Shown here: positions 7,855 through 14,446 of the stretch, piece after piece
Layout of the letters: each line of letters starts with the position of its first letter
How positions within the stretch are numbered: the first letter of the stretch is position 1
Source of the DNA: Alphaproteobacteria bacterium
GTDB taxonomy: Bacteria; Pseudomonadota; Alphaproteobacteria; RF32; CAG-239
NCBI GenBank assembly: GCA_900769705.1
Contig: CAAGHP010000009.1
Coordinates: 1-64,000 of the forward strand
Direction: 5' to 3'
DNA: 64,000 nt
Notes under the pieces: model-generated
What the model was told of the DNA's origin: nothing
Database searches by the model: none
What the model saw: only the letters and a program-made list of their open reading frames with translations
Position numbers and translations under genes: made by a program

Positions 7855-9237
7855 TTAAAACGGAAACTTTTTGTTAAACCCGCCAAACGGCATGCCGCCC
7901 ATCGGATTTCCCTTAAACAATTTAGACATCGCCGACAAAGAGCCGAACTTGCCCATTTTTTTCATCATGCCGGACATTTGCTCATATGATTTGAGCAAAA
8001 CATTCACATCATGAACAGTTACTCCGGCGCCCTGTGCGATTCTTCTCTTGCGAGATGCTTTTATCAAATCAGGATTCAAGCGTTCTTTTTTTGTCATCGA
8101 CAAAATGATTGCTTCCTGTTTTTTCATCAGATTGTCGCACATGCCGGACTCTTCAATCTGAGATTTATATTTAGACAACCCCGGAAGCATACCGATAATG
8201 CTGCCGATACTGCCCAATTTTTTTATCTGCCGCATTTGCTCCAGCATATCGTTCAAATCAAACGAACCTTTCAGCATTTTTCCGGCCATTTTTTCGGCTT
8301 CGGCCTTATCCACGTTTTCAATGGCTTTTTCCACCAAAGAAACCACGTCGCCCTGCCCCAAAATACGTCCGGCTATGCGATCAGCATGAAACTCTTCCAA
8401 TTCATCAATTTTTTCGCCCGTTCCCAAAAACTTTACCGGCGCACCGGAAATCATTTTCATAGAAAGAGCGGCACCGGCGCGTGACGAACCGTCTATACGG
8501 GTCAAAACCAAACCGGTAATACCAATTTTGTCGTTAAATTCTTTAGCCACATTGCAGGCTTCCTGACCGATTAAAGCATCGGCAACCAACAAAGTTTCAA
8601 CCGGCTGCGCCAGCTTTTTAACTTCGGCAACTTCCTGCATTAAAACTTCGTCAATCTGCAAGCGGCCGGCCGTATCCAAAATCAGCAAATCATACACGCC
8701 TTTTTTAGCATCAGCCAACGCGCGCTTGGTAATTTCAAGCGGCTTTTCACCGGCAACAATCGGCAATGTATCAACACTGATTTGTTTACCGAGCTGAGCT
8801 AATTGCTCTTGCGCGGCCGGACGGTATACGTCTAATGAAGCCAGTAAAATACGTTTATTTTTTTTTAGCTTAGCGGCAATTTTAGCGGTTGTGGTAGTTT
8901 TACCCGAACCTTGCAGACCAACCATCAAAAAACAAACAGGAGCCGGCGCGTTAAAGTTCAAACTTTCATCACCGTCACCCAGCAATTTGACCAATTCATC
9001 ATGCACGATTTTAACAACCATTTGCCCAGGTTGCACCGATTTAACCACCTTTTCACCCAAGGCTTGTTCTTTAACTTTGGCAATAAATTCTTTAACCACC
9101 GGCAATGAAACATCGGCCTCAAGCAAAGCCACGCGAATTTCACGCATAGCATCGTCAATATCTTTTTCCGACAGCACTCCTCGGGAGGTTATCTTAGAAA
9201 AAGCTTGGCTCAGCTTGTCGGTCAAATTTTCAAACAT
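7855..9237 (-). CDS. ffh: Signal recognition particle protein Ffh
   Basis: SRP54 homologue that binds 4.5S RNA and signal sequences and targets nascent membrane proteins to FtsY. The 460-residue chain has the N domain, the G domain with P-loop GLQGSGKTTTTAK near residue 105, DTAGRLQID and TRIDGSSRAGAAL, and the Met-rich M domain (GSIIGMLPG, SGMMKKMGKFGSLSAMSKLF) ending in a Gly/Met/Phe-rich tail NPMGGMPFGGFNKKFPF. It is the first gene of the operon, behind a strong promoter and a leader hairpin. Confidence 0.97.
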   Translation of the reverse strand: MFENLTDKLSQAFSKITSRGVLSEKDIDDAMREIRVALLEADVSLPVVKEFIAKVKEQALGEKVVKSVQPGQMVVKIVHDELVKLLGDGDESLNFNAPAPVCFLMVGLQGSGKTTTTAKIAAKLKKNKRILLASLDVYRPAAQEQLAQLGKQISVDTLPIVAGEKPLEITKRALADAKKGVYDLLILDTAGRLQIDEVLMQEVAEVKKLAQPVETLLVADALIGQEACNVAKEFNDKIGITGLVLTRIDGSSRAGAALSMKMISGAPVKFLGTGEKIDELEEFHADRIAGRILGQGDVVSLVEKAIENVDKAEAEKMAGKMLKGSFDLNDMLEQMRQIKKLGSIGSIIGMLPGLSKYKSQIEESGMCDNLMKKQEAIILSMTKKERLNPDLIKASRKRRIAQGAGVTVHDVNVLLKSYEQMSGMMKKMGKFGSLSAMSKLFKGNPMGGMPFGGFNKKFPF

Positions 9238-9282
9238 TTCTGTTTTTTTACCTTTATCACCTTGTTAATACAAACAAATTTA

Positions 9283-9312
9283 CGTCAGTGTGCGAAACCT
9301 CGCTGGCTGACG
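9283..9312 (-). promoter_or_regulatory. Symmetric leader hairpin before ffh
   Basis: The 137-base ffh leader contains a long stem CGTCAG/CTGACG, a small symmetric internal loop, then GCGA/TCGC closing a four-base loop. No U-tract follows it on the minus strand, so it is not a terminator. It may act in mRNA stability or translational control of the operon (inference). Confidence 0.45.
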
Positions 9313-9373
9313 GACTCCTCGGAGCTTGAATTTTTTACGACTCTTTTGGTAAAAATTCACTAAATTTGTTTTG

Positions 9374-9402
9374 TTTATACTTAAAAAATCCCCGCTTGTC
9401 AA
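9374..9402 (-). promoter_or_regulatory. Promoter of the ffh operon
   Basis: Consensus -35 TTGACA (9397-9402), 17-base spacer and -10 TATAAA (9374-9379) on the minus strand. The -35 box directly abuts the copy of a duplicated 50-bp terminator block that starts at 9400. Confidence 0.75.
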
Positions 9403-9415
9403 CACCTTTTTAAAA

Positions 9416-9450
9416 CAAAAAAAGGAGCATTTTTCCAACACCCCTTTTTT
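9416..9450 (-). terminator. Terminator of lipoprotein gene A (duplicated block)
   Basis: Minus-strand stem AAAAAAGGGG/CTCCTTTTTT with a T-rich 3' side. The 50 bases 9400-9449 are identical to 12431-12480 behind the paralogous lipoprotein gene B. Confidence 0.75.
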
Positions 9451-9460
9451 AGCAAGAAAA

Positions 9461-9820
9461 TTAGCTATCAATAGCTAAACGTCCAAGATATAAAATAAAA
9501 CCACCTATACAAACAACGACAAAGCCAACCCACAAAGGAACAATAATATCCCAAATATTCTGAGAATACACATGGCTAAGACTATAATTTTCAATCTCCA
9601 CCACGTCGCCTTTTTTGTAAGCCGGATAGTTTTCACTGTATTGACAAGCCTCAACAGAAAATGTTTGAGGCTCGGTCACACCTTCAGACTTGAGAGTCAT
9701 GTCAGTTGAAGTAGCTGTCACATCTTCGACGGTATAAACTTCACCATCTTGATGCGAAATATCTCCTGAACACGATGCAAATCCTAAAATGATTAACATC
9801 ACGATAATAATCTTTCTCAT
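9461..9820 (-). CDS. Lipoprotein with C-terminal membrane helix, copy A
   Basis: The start is placed at MRKIIIVMLIILGFASC, a lipoprotein signal with lipobox FASC; the frame continues upstream but runs through the promoter. The 119-residue product has a mature domain of about 65 residues (VYTVEDVTATSTDMTLKSEG and onward) and a C-terminal membrane helix IIVPLWVGFVVVCIGGFILY. It is paralogous to the gene at 12489. The DNA of the signal peptide and the flanks is nearly identical between copies, while the mature part has diverged strongly. Function not recognised. No Shine-Dalgarno sequence is visible before the ATG. Confidence 0.7.
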   Translation of the reverse strand: MRKIIIVMLIILGFASCSGDISHQDGEVYTVEDVTATSTDMTLKSEGVTEPQTFSVEACQYSENYPAYKKGDVVEIENYSLSHVYSQNIWDIIVPLWVGFVVVCIGGFILYLGRLAIDS

Positions 9821-9861
9821 GAACGACAATTTAATTAAACAAAATAATAAATTTTGAAAGT

Positions 9862-9889
9862 ATCTTATCACTGCCATATTTTTTGTCAA
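9862..9889 (-). promoter_or_regulatory. Promoter of lipoprotein gene A
   Basis: Minus-strand -35 TTGACA (9884-9889), 16-base spacer, -10 TAAGAT (9862-9867). The arrangement and surrounding sequence are mirrored at copy B. Confidence 0.6.
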
Positions 9890-9913
9890 TATTTTTATTT
9901 TAGCGTCAACCGC

Positions 9914-9944
9914 AAAAAAATCCCGTTATCTAATTATAACGAGA
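9914..9944 (-). terminator. Terminator behind the truncated alpha-CTD-like remnant
   Basis: Stem TCTCGTTAT/ATAACGGGA (one G-T pair) with seven T on the minus strand and a T-run on the other side as well. The same hairpin stands behind the intact gene copy at 12936-12966. Confidence 0.75.
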
Positions 9945-9968
9945 TTTTTTTAGTTTTTAGCCAGTTGG

Positions 9969-10061
9969 TTAATCTTTGAGTTTATAACCAATTTCTCCTA
10001 AACATTCCACCAAAATGGAAATTGACTTAGCTCCGATTTGCGGCCTAACATAAACATTGCC
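9969..10061 (-). pseudogene. C-terminal remnant of the alpha-CTD-like gene
   Basis: Thirty codons plus stop encode GNVYVRPQIGAKSISILVEC and then LGEIGYKLKD. This matches the last 30 residues of the intact 138-residue gene at 12993 (SNIYVRKQIGAKSISILVEC and onward). No start codon or upstream part remains. A TTGACA (10068-10073) resembling the -35 region of the neighbouring paralogue promoters is joined directly to the coding fragment, so the 5' part and -10 region appear to have been removed by a deletion at about 10060. Confidence 0.75.
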
Positions 10062-10077
10062 GTGCATTGTCAAACAA

Positions 10078-10107
10078 CAAAAGCCTGATGTTACAAAACA
10101 TCAGACT
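10078..10107 (-). terminator. Terminator of large paralogue 1
   Basis: Minus-strand stem AGTCTGATGTT/AACATCAGGCT (one G-T pair) followed by TTTTGTTG. The same hairpin occurs at 11282-11307 behind paralogue 2. Confidence 0.8.
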
Positions 10108-10117
10108 TTTTTGTCAG

Positions 10118-11203
10118 TTAGAAATCTTCCATACGATGAAGCATGCTCTCAAAAAAGGCTATTTCCACTACGTTGCTGTGAGCTTTGCAAAAATTCAAAG
10201 CATCATAATAGCATTTTTTCCGCGCCTTTTTGACATCTACCGCCAAATACAAACGCACACAGATTGCCTCCATCGTATCTGTCAATTTATGTCCCGTATA
10301 GTTCTCAATATACCTAAAAATACCGGCAGTATTTTTTCCCTCAATAATATCACCGGCAACGTACGAAATTGTTGTAATACCAACAAAAAACGCAGCCAAA
10401 CGTGTCAGTTCTGCCAAAAACACTTCAGTTTTCAGCTGCGGATAAGCCTTGCAAACTTCAGGCATTTCCGTACCGACTGTACTGAATGCCATTAGAAAGC
10501 GCAGCAAATCCACACTGTCTGTTTTAATAAGCTGCTGAATAATTTCCGGTGCCGGATAGTTTTTGAACGTAAATTTACTAAGCAGCCATTTGCTGACTTT
10601 TTTATTTTGAAGCTCCAAAATATCCAACTGCAAATCAACATCCGACAACAGCTTTTGAGCTACCACGTTATCCGGTAAATAATGCATAGCTCTTTCCAGC
10701 GCCCAAAGTTTTTCCTTAGCCGGATTTTCAGCATTTTTAGCCTGTTTCAGCAACAAACGCAAAAGCCGGATACTGCTGAACCTACCGACATAATACGACA
10801 GTTTACGGCATTTAGATTCCAGCGGCTCGCCGTAATCATCACGCTTGCACTCACCATAACCGGAACTCATAGCCACCAACTTTTGTTCAGCTTCAGCACT
10901 AAGCGCATGGTCCATCATATAGGTGTATTCGCTGTCCAAAATGAGCTGTTCCAATTCAGCACCGTACGGAATTTCTTGGCGTGAATGAATAGCGACTCCC
11001 AGCAGCTTGACCGGATTTAAGTTAATATAATTCAACATTTTTTCATCCGGCATGTGTGAGAATTGCTCTACCAACAGCTGCTCTGCCTGCTGAGCATCTT
11101 TTGCTTTGCACACATGGGTCACAAGTTTCAAAATTTGCTCAGGGATAAGTTTACCTTGTTCAGCATCATCCCACGAAAACTCAGAATAATCAAAATCAGC
11201 CAT
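10118..11203 (-). CDS. Unrecognised helical protein, large paralogue 1 (361 aa)
   Basis: A 361-residue soluble protein with no signal peptide or membrane span, rich in Leu and probably all-helical. It is clearly paralogous to the next gene upstream (11318): shared landmarks are the MAxFDYxEF start, a GYG-x-x-x-R-D-x-Y segment, DLQLDILxLQN, the PQLKxEVxLAELxRL stretch, DTMEAICVRLYL and the IAFFxxxLxxxEDF end. It has about 75 more residues than the paralogue, located after the N-terminus. I know no family for it; a repeat-type helical scaffold is a guess. It has its own promoter and terminator and no visible Shine-Dalgarno sequence. Confidence 0.75.
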   Translation of the reverse strand: MADFDYSEFSWDDAEQGKLIPEQILKLVTHVCKAKDAQQAEQLLVEQFSHMPDEKMLNYINLNPVKLLGVAIHSRQEIPYGAELEQLILDSEYTYMMDHALSAEAEQKLVAMSSGYGECKRDDYGEPLESKCRKLSYYVGRFSSIRLLRLLLKQAKNAENPAKEKLWALERAMHYLPDNVVAQKLLSDVDLQLDILELQNKKVSKWLLSKFTFKNYPAPEIIQQLIKTDSVDLLRFLMAFSTVGTEMPEVCKAYPQLKTEVFLAELTRLAAFFVGITTISYVAGDIIEGKNTAGIFRYIENYTGHKLTDTMEAICVRLYLAVDVKKARKKCYYDALNFCKAHSNVVEIAFFESMLHRMEDF

Positions 11204-11243
11204 AATATATAAAATTTAGTTAATAATAATGTCTACTGTTTAA

Positions 11244-11272
11244 TTTATAGACAAATTACCGCGCATTGTCAA
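11244..11272 (-). promoter_or_regulatory. Promoter of large paralogue 1
   Basis: Minus-strand TTGACA (11267-11272), 17 bases, TATAAA (11244-11249). The leader ends in an A/T stretch containing TTATTAACTAAATTTTAT, shared with three other unrecognised genes in the window. The -35 follows directly after the terminator of paralogue 2. Confidence 0.7.
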
Positions 11273-11274
11273 AC

Positions 11275-11307
11275 AAAAAAAGCCTGATGTTACAAAACAT
11301 CAGACTT
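11275..11307 (-). terminator. Terminator of large paralogue 2
   Basis: Minus-strand stem AGTCTGATGTT/AACATCAGGCT (one G-T pair) followed by seven T, 11 bases beyond the stop codon. Confidence 0.85.
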
Positions 11308-11317
11308 TTTTTGTCAG

Positions 11318-12181
11318 TTAGAAATCTTCAATGTTACGCAGAATATCTCTGAAAAATGCAATCTCTGGTATTTTTTTCCAGACATCGCAAAGTTTTTTAG
11401 CGTGATATAAGCACTCTTGGCGAACCTGTTCGTTATCCCCCTCAAGATACAGCTTCACATGAATTCCCTCCATTGTGTCAGACCACGGCGCATGCCGGCT
11501 ATCTTCAATATGCTTTATAAATTCAGAAATCCTGAGAGCGTGATATTTTTTTTCGTCATCAAGACCTATCATTCTGGTCTTCTCATTGTCTAAAAGCATA
11601 AATGGACCAATCTTTACAAGATGAGTAAGACGAGCCAATTCAGCTAAATACACCTCCAGTTTAAGCTGAGGCAAAGCTTGACAAACCTCCTTGATTTTTG
11701 TACCTGCAATACTATGTGAAAGCAAATAGCGCAAAGGTTTAATCATCTTCAGCTGAACAAGTTTTTCAATAACCTGTTCTTGCGGATATTTCAGATAGTC
11801 AAAATGACGAAGCAGCCTCATGGCAACTCTTTCATTCTGAAGGTTCAAAATGTCCAACTGCAAATCACAATCATCAAGAAGTTTGTTTGAATCATCGTCA
11901 AACATAAATTCTAAAGCCACATCCAAACCCCAAAGATTTTCATGCGATGGGTCCGGCAACTGCTTAGCTTTTTCTAGCAACAAACGGATTACATCGACGT
12001 TGCTTTTACGTTGAAGATAACCATACAGACGTCTAACTTTTTTATCAAGAATAGTAAAATATTCATCTCTTTCAATGTTTCCATACCCTGGACACTCATC
12101 AAGAACAAGTTTGAATTGCTCTTTATCAAACTCAGAATCATTTCTATTCTTCAAAAACTCAAAATAATCAAAATTTGCCAT
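11318..12181 (-). CDS. Unrecognised helical protein, large paralogue 2 (287 aa)
   Basis: A 287-residue soluble protein starting MANFDYFEFLKNRNDSEF, paralogous to the gene at 10118 but without about 75 residues near the N-terminus. The two align through GYGNIERDEYFTILDKKVRR, DCDLQLDILNLQN, the EVCQALPQLKLEVYLAELAR stretch, DTMEGIHVKLYLEGD and the C-terminal IAFFRDILRNIEDF. Identity is moderate, so the duplication is not recent at protein level although terminator and promoter DNA remain nearly identical. No known domain is recognised. It has its own promoter and terminator. Confidence 0.75.
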   Translation of the reverse strand: MANFDYFEFLKNRNDSEFDKEQFKLVLDECPGYGNIERDEYFTILDKKVRRLYGYLQRKSNVDVIRLLLEKAKQLPDPSHENLWGLDVALEFMFDDDSNKLLDDCDLQLDILNLQNERVAMRLLRHFDYLKYPQEQVIEKLVQLKMIKPLRYLLSHSIAGTKIKEVCQALPQLKLEVYLAELARLTHLVKIGPFMLLDNEKTRMIGLDDEKKYHALRISEFIKHIEDSRHAPWSDTMEGIHVKLYLEGDNEQVRQECLYHAKKLCDVWKKIPEIAFFRDILRNIEDF

Positions 12182-12221
12182 AATATATAATATAAAGTTA
12201 ATAATTAAGTTAACACTTTAT

Positions 12222-12249
12222 AATGTAGACAAAATTTACAAAAAGTCAA
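12222..12249 (-). promoter_or_regulatory. Promoter of large paralogue 2
   Basis: Minus-strand TTGACT (12244-12249), 16 bases, TACATT (12222-12227), followed by the shared leader TTAATTATTAACTTTAT and no Shine-Dalgarno sequence. Confidence 0.6.
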
Positions 12250-12273
12250 CAAGAAAAGACAATATTATCATAG

Positions 12274-12427
12274 CAAAATAGAAATGTTACATTAGAATGT
12301 TTTCAAAGGATAAAAAAAGATGAAAACAGATATAGAAACAAAGTATGAATACATAAAGCAATTTTTACTTCTTTTTATGCTAGTGTTGCATTTCTATTTT
12401 GCAGTTTTATGTAACATTTCTATTTTG
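12274..12427. repeat. 19-bp perfect inverted repeat pair
   Basis: CAAAATAGAAATGTTACAT at 12274-12292 is the exact reverse complement of 12409-12427. An extra partial copy (CATTTCTATTTTG) lies at 12389-12401. The 154-bp span sits between large paralogue 2 and the duplicated lipoprotein block. It could be a miniature mobile element or an insertion scar; no target-site duplication was recognised. Confidence 0.6.
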
Positions 12428-12514
12428 GAACAACACCTTTTTAAAACAAAAAAAGGAGCATTTTTCCAACACCCCTTTTTATATAAATTTATGAATAAAT
12501 GTCAAAAGCTATGA
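12320..12514 (+). CDS. Doubtful 64-aa ORF inside and beyond the inverted repeat
   Basis: AAAGGATAAAAAAAG precedes an ATG whose product begins MKTDIETKYEYIKQFLLLFM and continues as a hydrophobic helix. The second half reads through one inverted-repeat arm and through the duplicated terminator block into the 3' end of the opposite lipoprotein gene. It may be the start of a gene truncated when the duplicated block was placed at 12431. Expression of an intact protein is doubtful. Confidence 0.25.
   Translation: MKTDIETKYEYIKQFLLLFMLVLHFYFAVLCNISILEQHLFKTKKGAFFQHPFLYKFMNKCQKL
12447..12480 (-). terminator. Terminator of lipoprotein gene B (duplicated block)
   Basis: This is the same hairpin as at 9416-9450 (50 identical bases, 12431-12480), standing 8 bases beyond the stop codon of lipoprotein B. 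Confidence 0.75.
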
Positions 12515-12842
12515 AAAATCCTATAATACCTCCGAATATTAAAGCAATTAACATACACAAATTAAATACGTAGTCATTACAAAATTCCACATGAGAAACT
12601 CTATTTTCACTAATTCTCACTACTTCTCCTGTCTCATATGACGGATATTTGCCTTCTTCGTCTTGACAAGCAAGAAGAGAATACGTTCGAGTTTTTTCAA
12701 CACCTCTAAATTTAAATGTCAATGTAGTAGGTGAAACTGTTACATTTTCAATAACAAAAACTTCATCATTATTTGTTGAAGATTTTTCACCACATGATGC
12801 AAATCCTAAAATGATTAACATCACGATAATAATCTTTCTCAT
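12489..12842 (-). CDS. Lipoprotein with C-terminal membrane helix, copy B
   Basis: A 117-residue paralogue of the gene at 9461. The start is placed at MRKIIIVMLIILGFASC, identical to copy A through the lipobox cysteine. The mature domain (EVFVIENVTVSPTTLTFKFR and onward) keeps the pattern of copy A but few identical residues, and the C-terminus is again a membrane helix (FNLCMLIALIFGGIIGFFIA). It lies directly downstream of the alpha-CTD-like gene, the same order as in the decayed copy at 9.4-10.1 kb. Function not recognised. No clear Shine-Dalgarno sequence. Confidence 0.7.
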   Translation of the reverse strand: MRKIIIVMLIILGFASCGEKSSTNNDEVFVIENVTVSPTTLTFKFRGVEKTRTYSLLACQDEEGKYPSYETGEVVRISENRVSHVEFCNDYVFNLCMLIALIFGGIIGFFIAFDIYS

Positions 12843-12883
12843 ACGCAACAATTTAATTAAACAAAATAATAAATTTTGAAAGT

Positions 12884-12911
12884 ATATTATCATTACCATA
12901 TTATTTGTCAA
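12884..12911 (-). promoter_or_regulatory. Promoter of lipoprotein gene B
   Basis: Minus-strand TTGACA (12906-12911), 16 bases, TAATAT (12884-12889); an AATATA at 17 bases is an alternative. It corresponds to the copy A promoter. Confidence 0.6.
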
Positions 12912-12935
12912 TATTTTTATTTTAGTGTCAATCAT

Positions 12936-12966
12936 AAAAAAATCCCGTTATCTAATTATAACGAGA
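12936..12966 (-). terminator. Terminator of the alpha-CTD-like gene
   Basis: Stem TCTCGTTAT/ATAACGGGA (one G-T pair) with a seven-T run on the minus strand, nearly identical to 9914-9944. Confidence 0.8.
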
Positions 12967-12992
12967 CTTTTTTTGTGTTGTTACTCAGTTGG

Positions 12993-13409
12993 TTAATCTT
13001 CTATTTTATAACCAATTTTGTCCAAACATTCCACCAAGATGGAAATTGACTTAGCTCCGATTTGCTTTCTGACATAAATATTGCTTTTAGTAGAAGCCAA
13101 TAATTCTCCAACTGTAGAAAAATCATCAGACAACGCATTCAACATTTGTGTTTTCAATTTTTTGTCGCCATCATGATATTTCAACAGCTCAGAAATACTC
13201 ATATCCTTTAGCTTAATATCTTGTCCGACTTTTTCTAAATCAGATAAAGATGTTTTGTCTTTGGCACCTGATTGTTCTCTAACTTCAGCAAGATACTTAT
13301 CGATAGAAGCTTTAAAATCATCGCTGGTGATTTCATAATAACTTTTAACAAAAGCTCTAAGCAATTTAGCATCACCTTTTGCTAAAAGTAATTGTTCAAA
13401 CTCTGTCAT
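12993..13409 (-). CDS. Small protein with RNA-polymerase alpha-CTD-like C-terminus (138 aa)
   Basis: A 138-residue soluble protein. The last ~45 residues (TVGELLASTKSNIYVRKQIG, then AKSISILVECLDKIGYKIED) resemble the helix-hairpin-helix fold of the RNA polymerase alpha C-terminal domain, where the pattern is TV-x-x-L-L, then I/L-G-x-K-S-L-x-E-I-x-x-x-L-x-x-x-G. The N-terminal ~90 residues (MTEFEQLLLAKGDAKLLRAF and onward) are charged, helical and unrecognised. A DNA- or RNA-polymerase-interacting regulator is therefore possible (inference). It has its own promoter and terminator, and lipoprotein B lies downstream. A truncated copy lies at 9969-10061. Confidence 0.7.
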   Translation of the reverse strand: MTEFEQLLLAKGDAKLLRAFVKSYYEITSDDFKASIDKYLAEVREQSGAKDKTSLSDLEKVGQDIKLKDMSISELLKYHDGDKKLKTQMLNALSDDFSTVGELLASTKSNIYVRKQIGAKSISILVECLDKIGYKIED

Positions 13410-13448
13410 AAGAATAAAATTTAGTTAATAATTAGGTTTATGCTTTAT

Positions 13449-13476
13449 AATATAGACAAAACCGAATTATTGTCAA
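13449..13476 (-). promoter_or_regulatory. Promoter of the alpha-CTD-like gene
   Basis: Minus-strand TTGACA (13471-13476), 16 bases, TATATT (13449-13454), then a leader ending TAATTATTAACTAAATTT without a Shine-Dalgarno sequence. Confidence 0.7.
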
Positions 13477-13492
13477 GCTCAAAGTGATATAT

Positions 13493-14446
13493 TCAGCCCT
13501 GCATCAATTTTTCGGCTTTTTTCAGTGCTTTATAATATTGATATTTTTTGCGGCAATGAGCTTTTTTGCGGCCAAAGGTAATTTTTGACAGCAGCTTGTA
13601 CTTATAATATTGCAGATAAGGAAAGACCTTGTATTCGTCATTCAATACATATGCCGCGGAAACCTCTTTGACGCGGATATCCGGCTGTTTCAGCAAATGA
13701 AAAACATAAATTGAAAGCAAAAATTCGCCGAAATAGCCTAAAAACCGAGCTTCGTCTATCCCCATCCGCGAAGAATCAATTTCGGCATCCACCGCCTGCA
13801 GAACTTTGAAGCAAAAATCATTATATTCGGAAAAAAGCTCGCGTTTCATCACAAACATATTGCATAAATACTGCACGCTACCCTGCTCTATTTGTTCTAT
13901 TTCCGGCAGATATTGAGGATACAACTTTTTGCAGACGGCGATAAACTTATCAAAATTTTCGCCGTGCTGTTCCGGAAGCTTGCAATATTGCTTGCGCACA
14001 GTCTGTGAGTCTAAATTTTTCACATCATAGGGCTTGATAACCAAACAATCGACATTTTGCAGAGCCTTGAGGATATTTTTATCAGACAGATGCTTAAAAT
14101 ATGCCGGAGTCATATAGGGAATAAAATAGACATCGCCTTTGGGCAGCCAGCACCAATCTGGATTACCCTTCCAATCATCAAAAATAAAATGGCGGCGGTA
14201 GTGCATAAAGCCGATATAGTCCGGATTGCCGAGTTCGGACAGATGCGTGCCAACCCAATATTGAGCCGAAAGTTCGCAATAACGGTCGTTAGCGGCAGAA
14301 ATATTGTCGCCTGTATTGTCGCACAGCATTCCGTCAAACAGTTTAACAGCTGAAGAGCATCCGGTTTGAATCGGAGTTAGAATTTCCGATTTTATTAACG
14401 GATGCTCTTCATGATAAGAAATAAATATTTTAACTTTTTGCGGCAT
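13493..14446 (-). CDS. DUF4422 capsular-polysaccharide glycosyltransferase
   Basis: A 317-residue cytosolic protein that matches the DUF4422 family found in capsule and exopolysaccharide clusters. Landmarks are KIFISYHEEHP near the start, the ITPIQTGCSS-type segment, YCELSAQYWVGTHL, the IGFMHYRRHF motif near residue 78 and GIDEARFLGYFGEFLLSIYV in the C-terminal half. The family is believed to contain glycosyltransferases, but donor and acceptor are unknown. It is the last gene of the 12-gene polysaccharide operon and starts next to the stop of the preceding GT8 gene. Confidence 0.85.
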   Translation of the reverse strand: MPQKVKIFISYHEEHPLIKSEILTPIQTGCSSAVKLFDGMLCDNTGDNISAANDRYCELSAQYWVGTHLSELGNPDYIGFMHYRRHFIFDDWKGNPDWCWLPKGDVYFIPYMTPAYFKHLSDKNILKALQNVDCLVIKPYDVKNLDSQTVRKQYCKLPEQHGENFDKFIAVCKKLYPQYLPEIEQIEQGSVQYLCNMFVMKRELFSEYNDFCFKVLQAVDAEIDSSRMGIDEARFLGYFGEFLLSIYVFHLLKQPDIRVKEVSAAYVLNDEYKVFPYLQYYKYKLLSKITFGRKKAHCRKKYQYYKALKKAEKLMQG

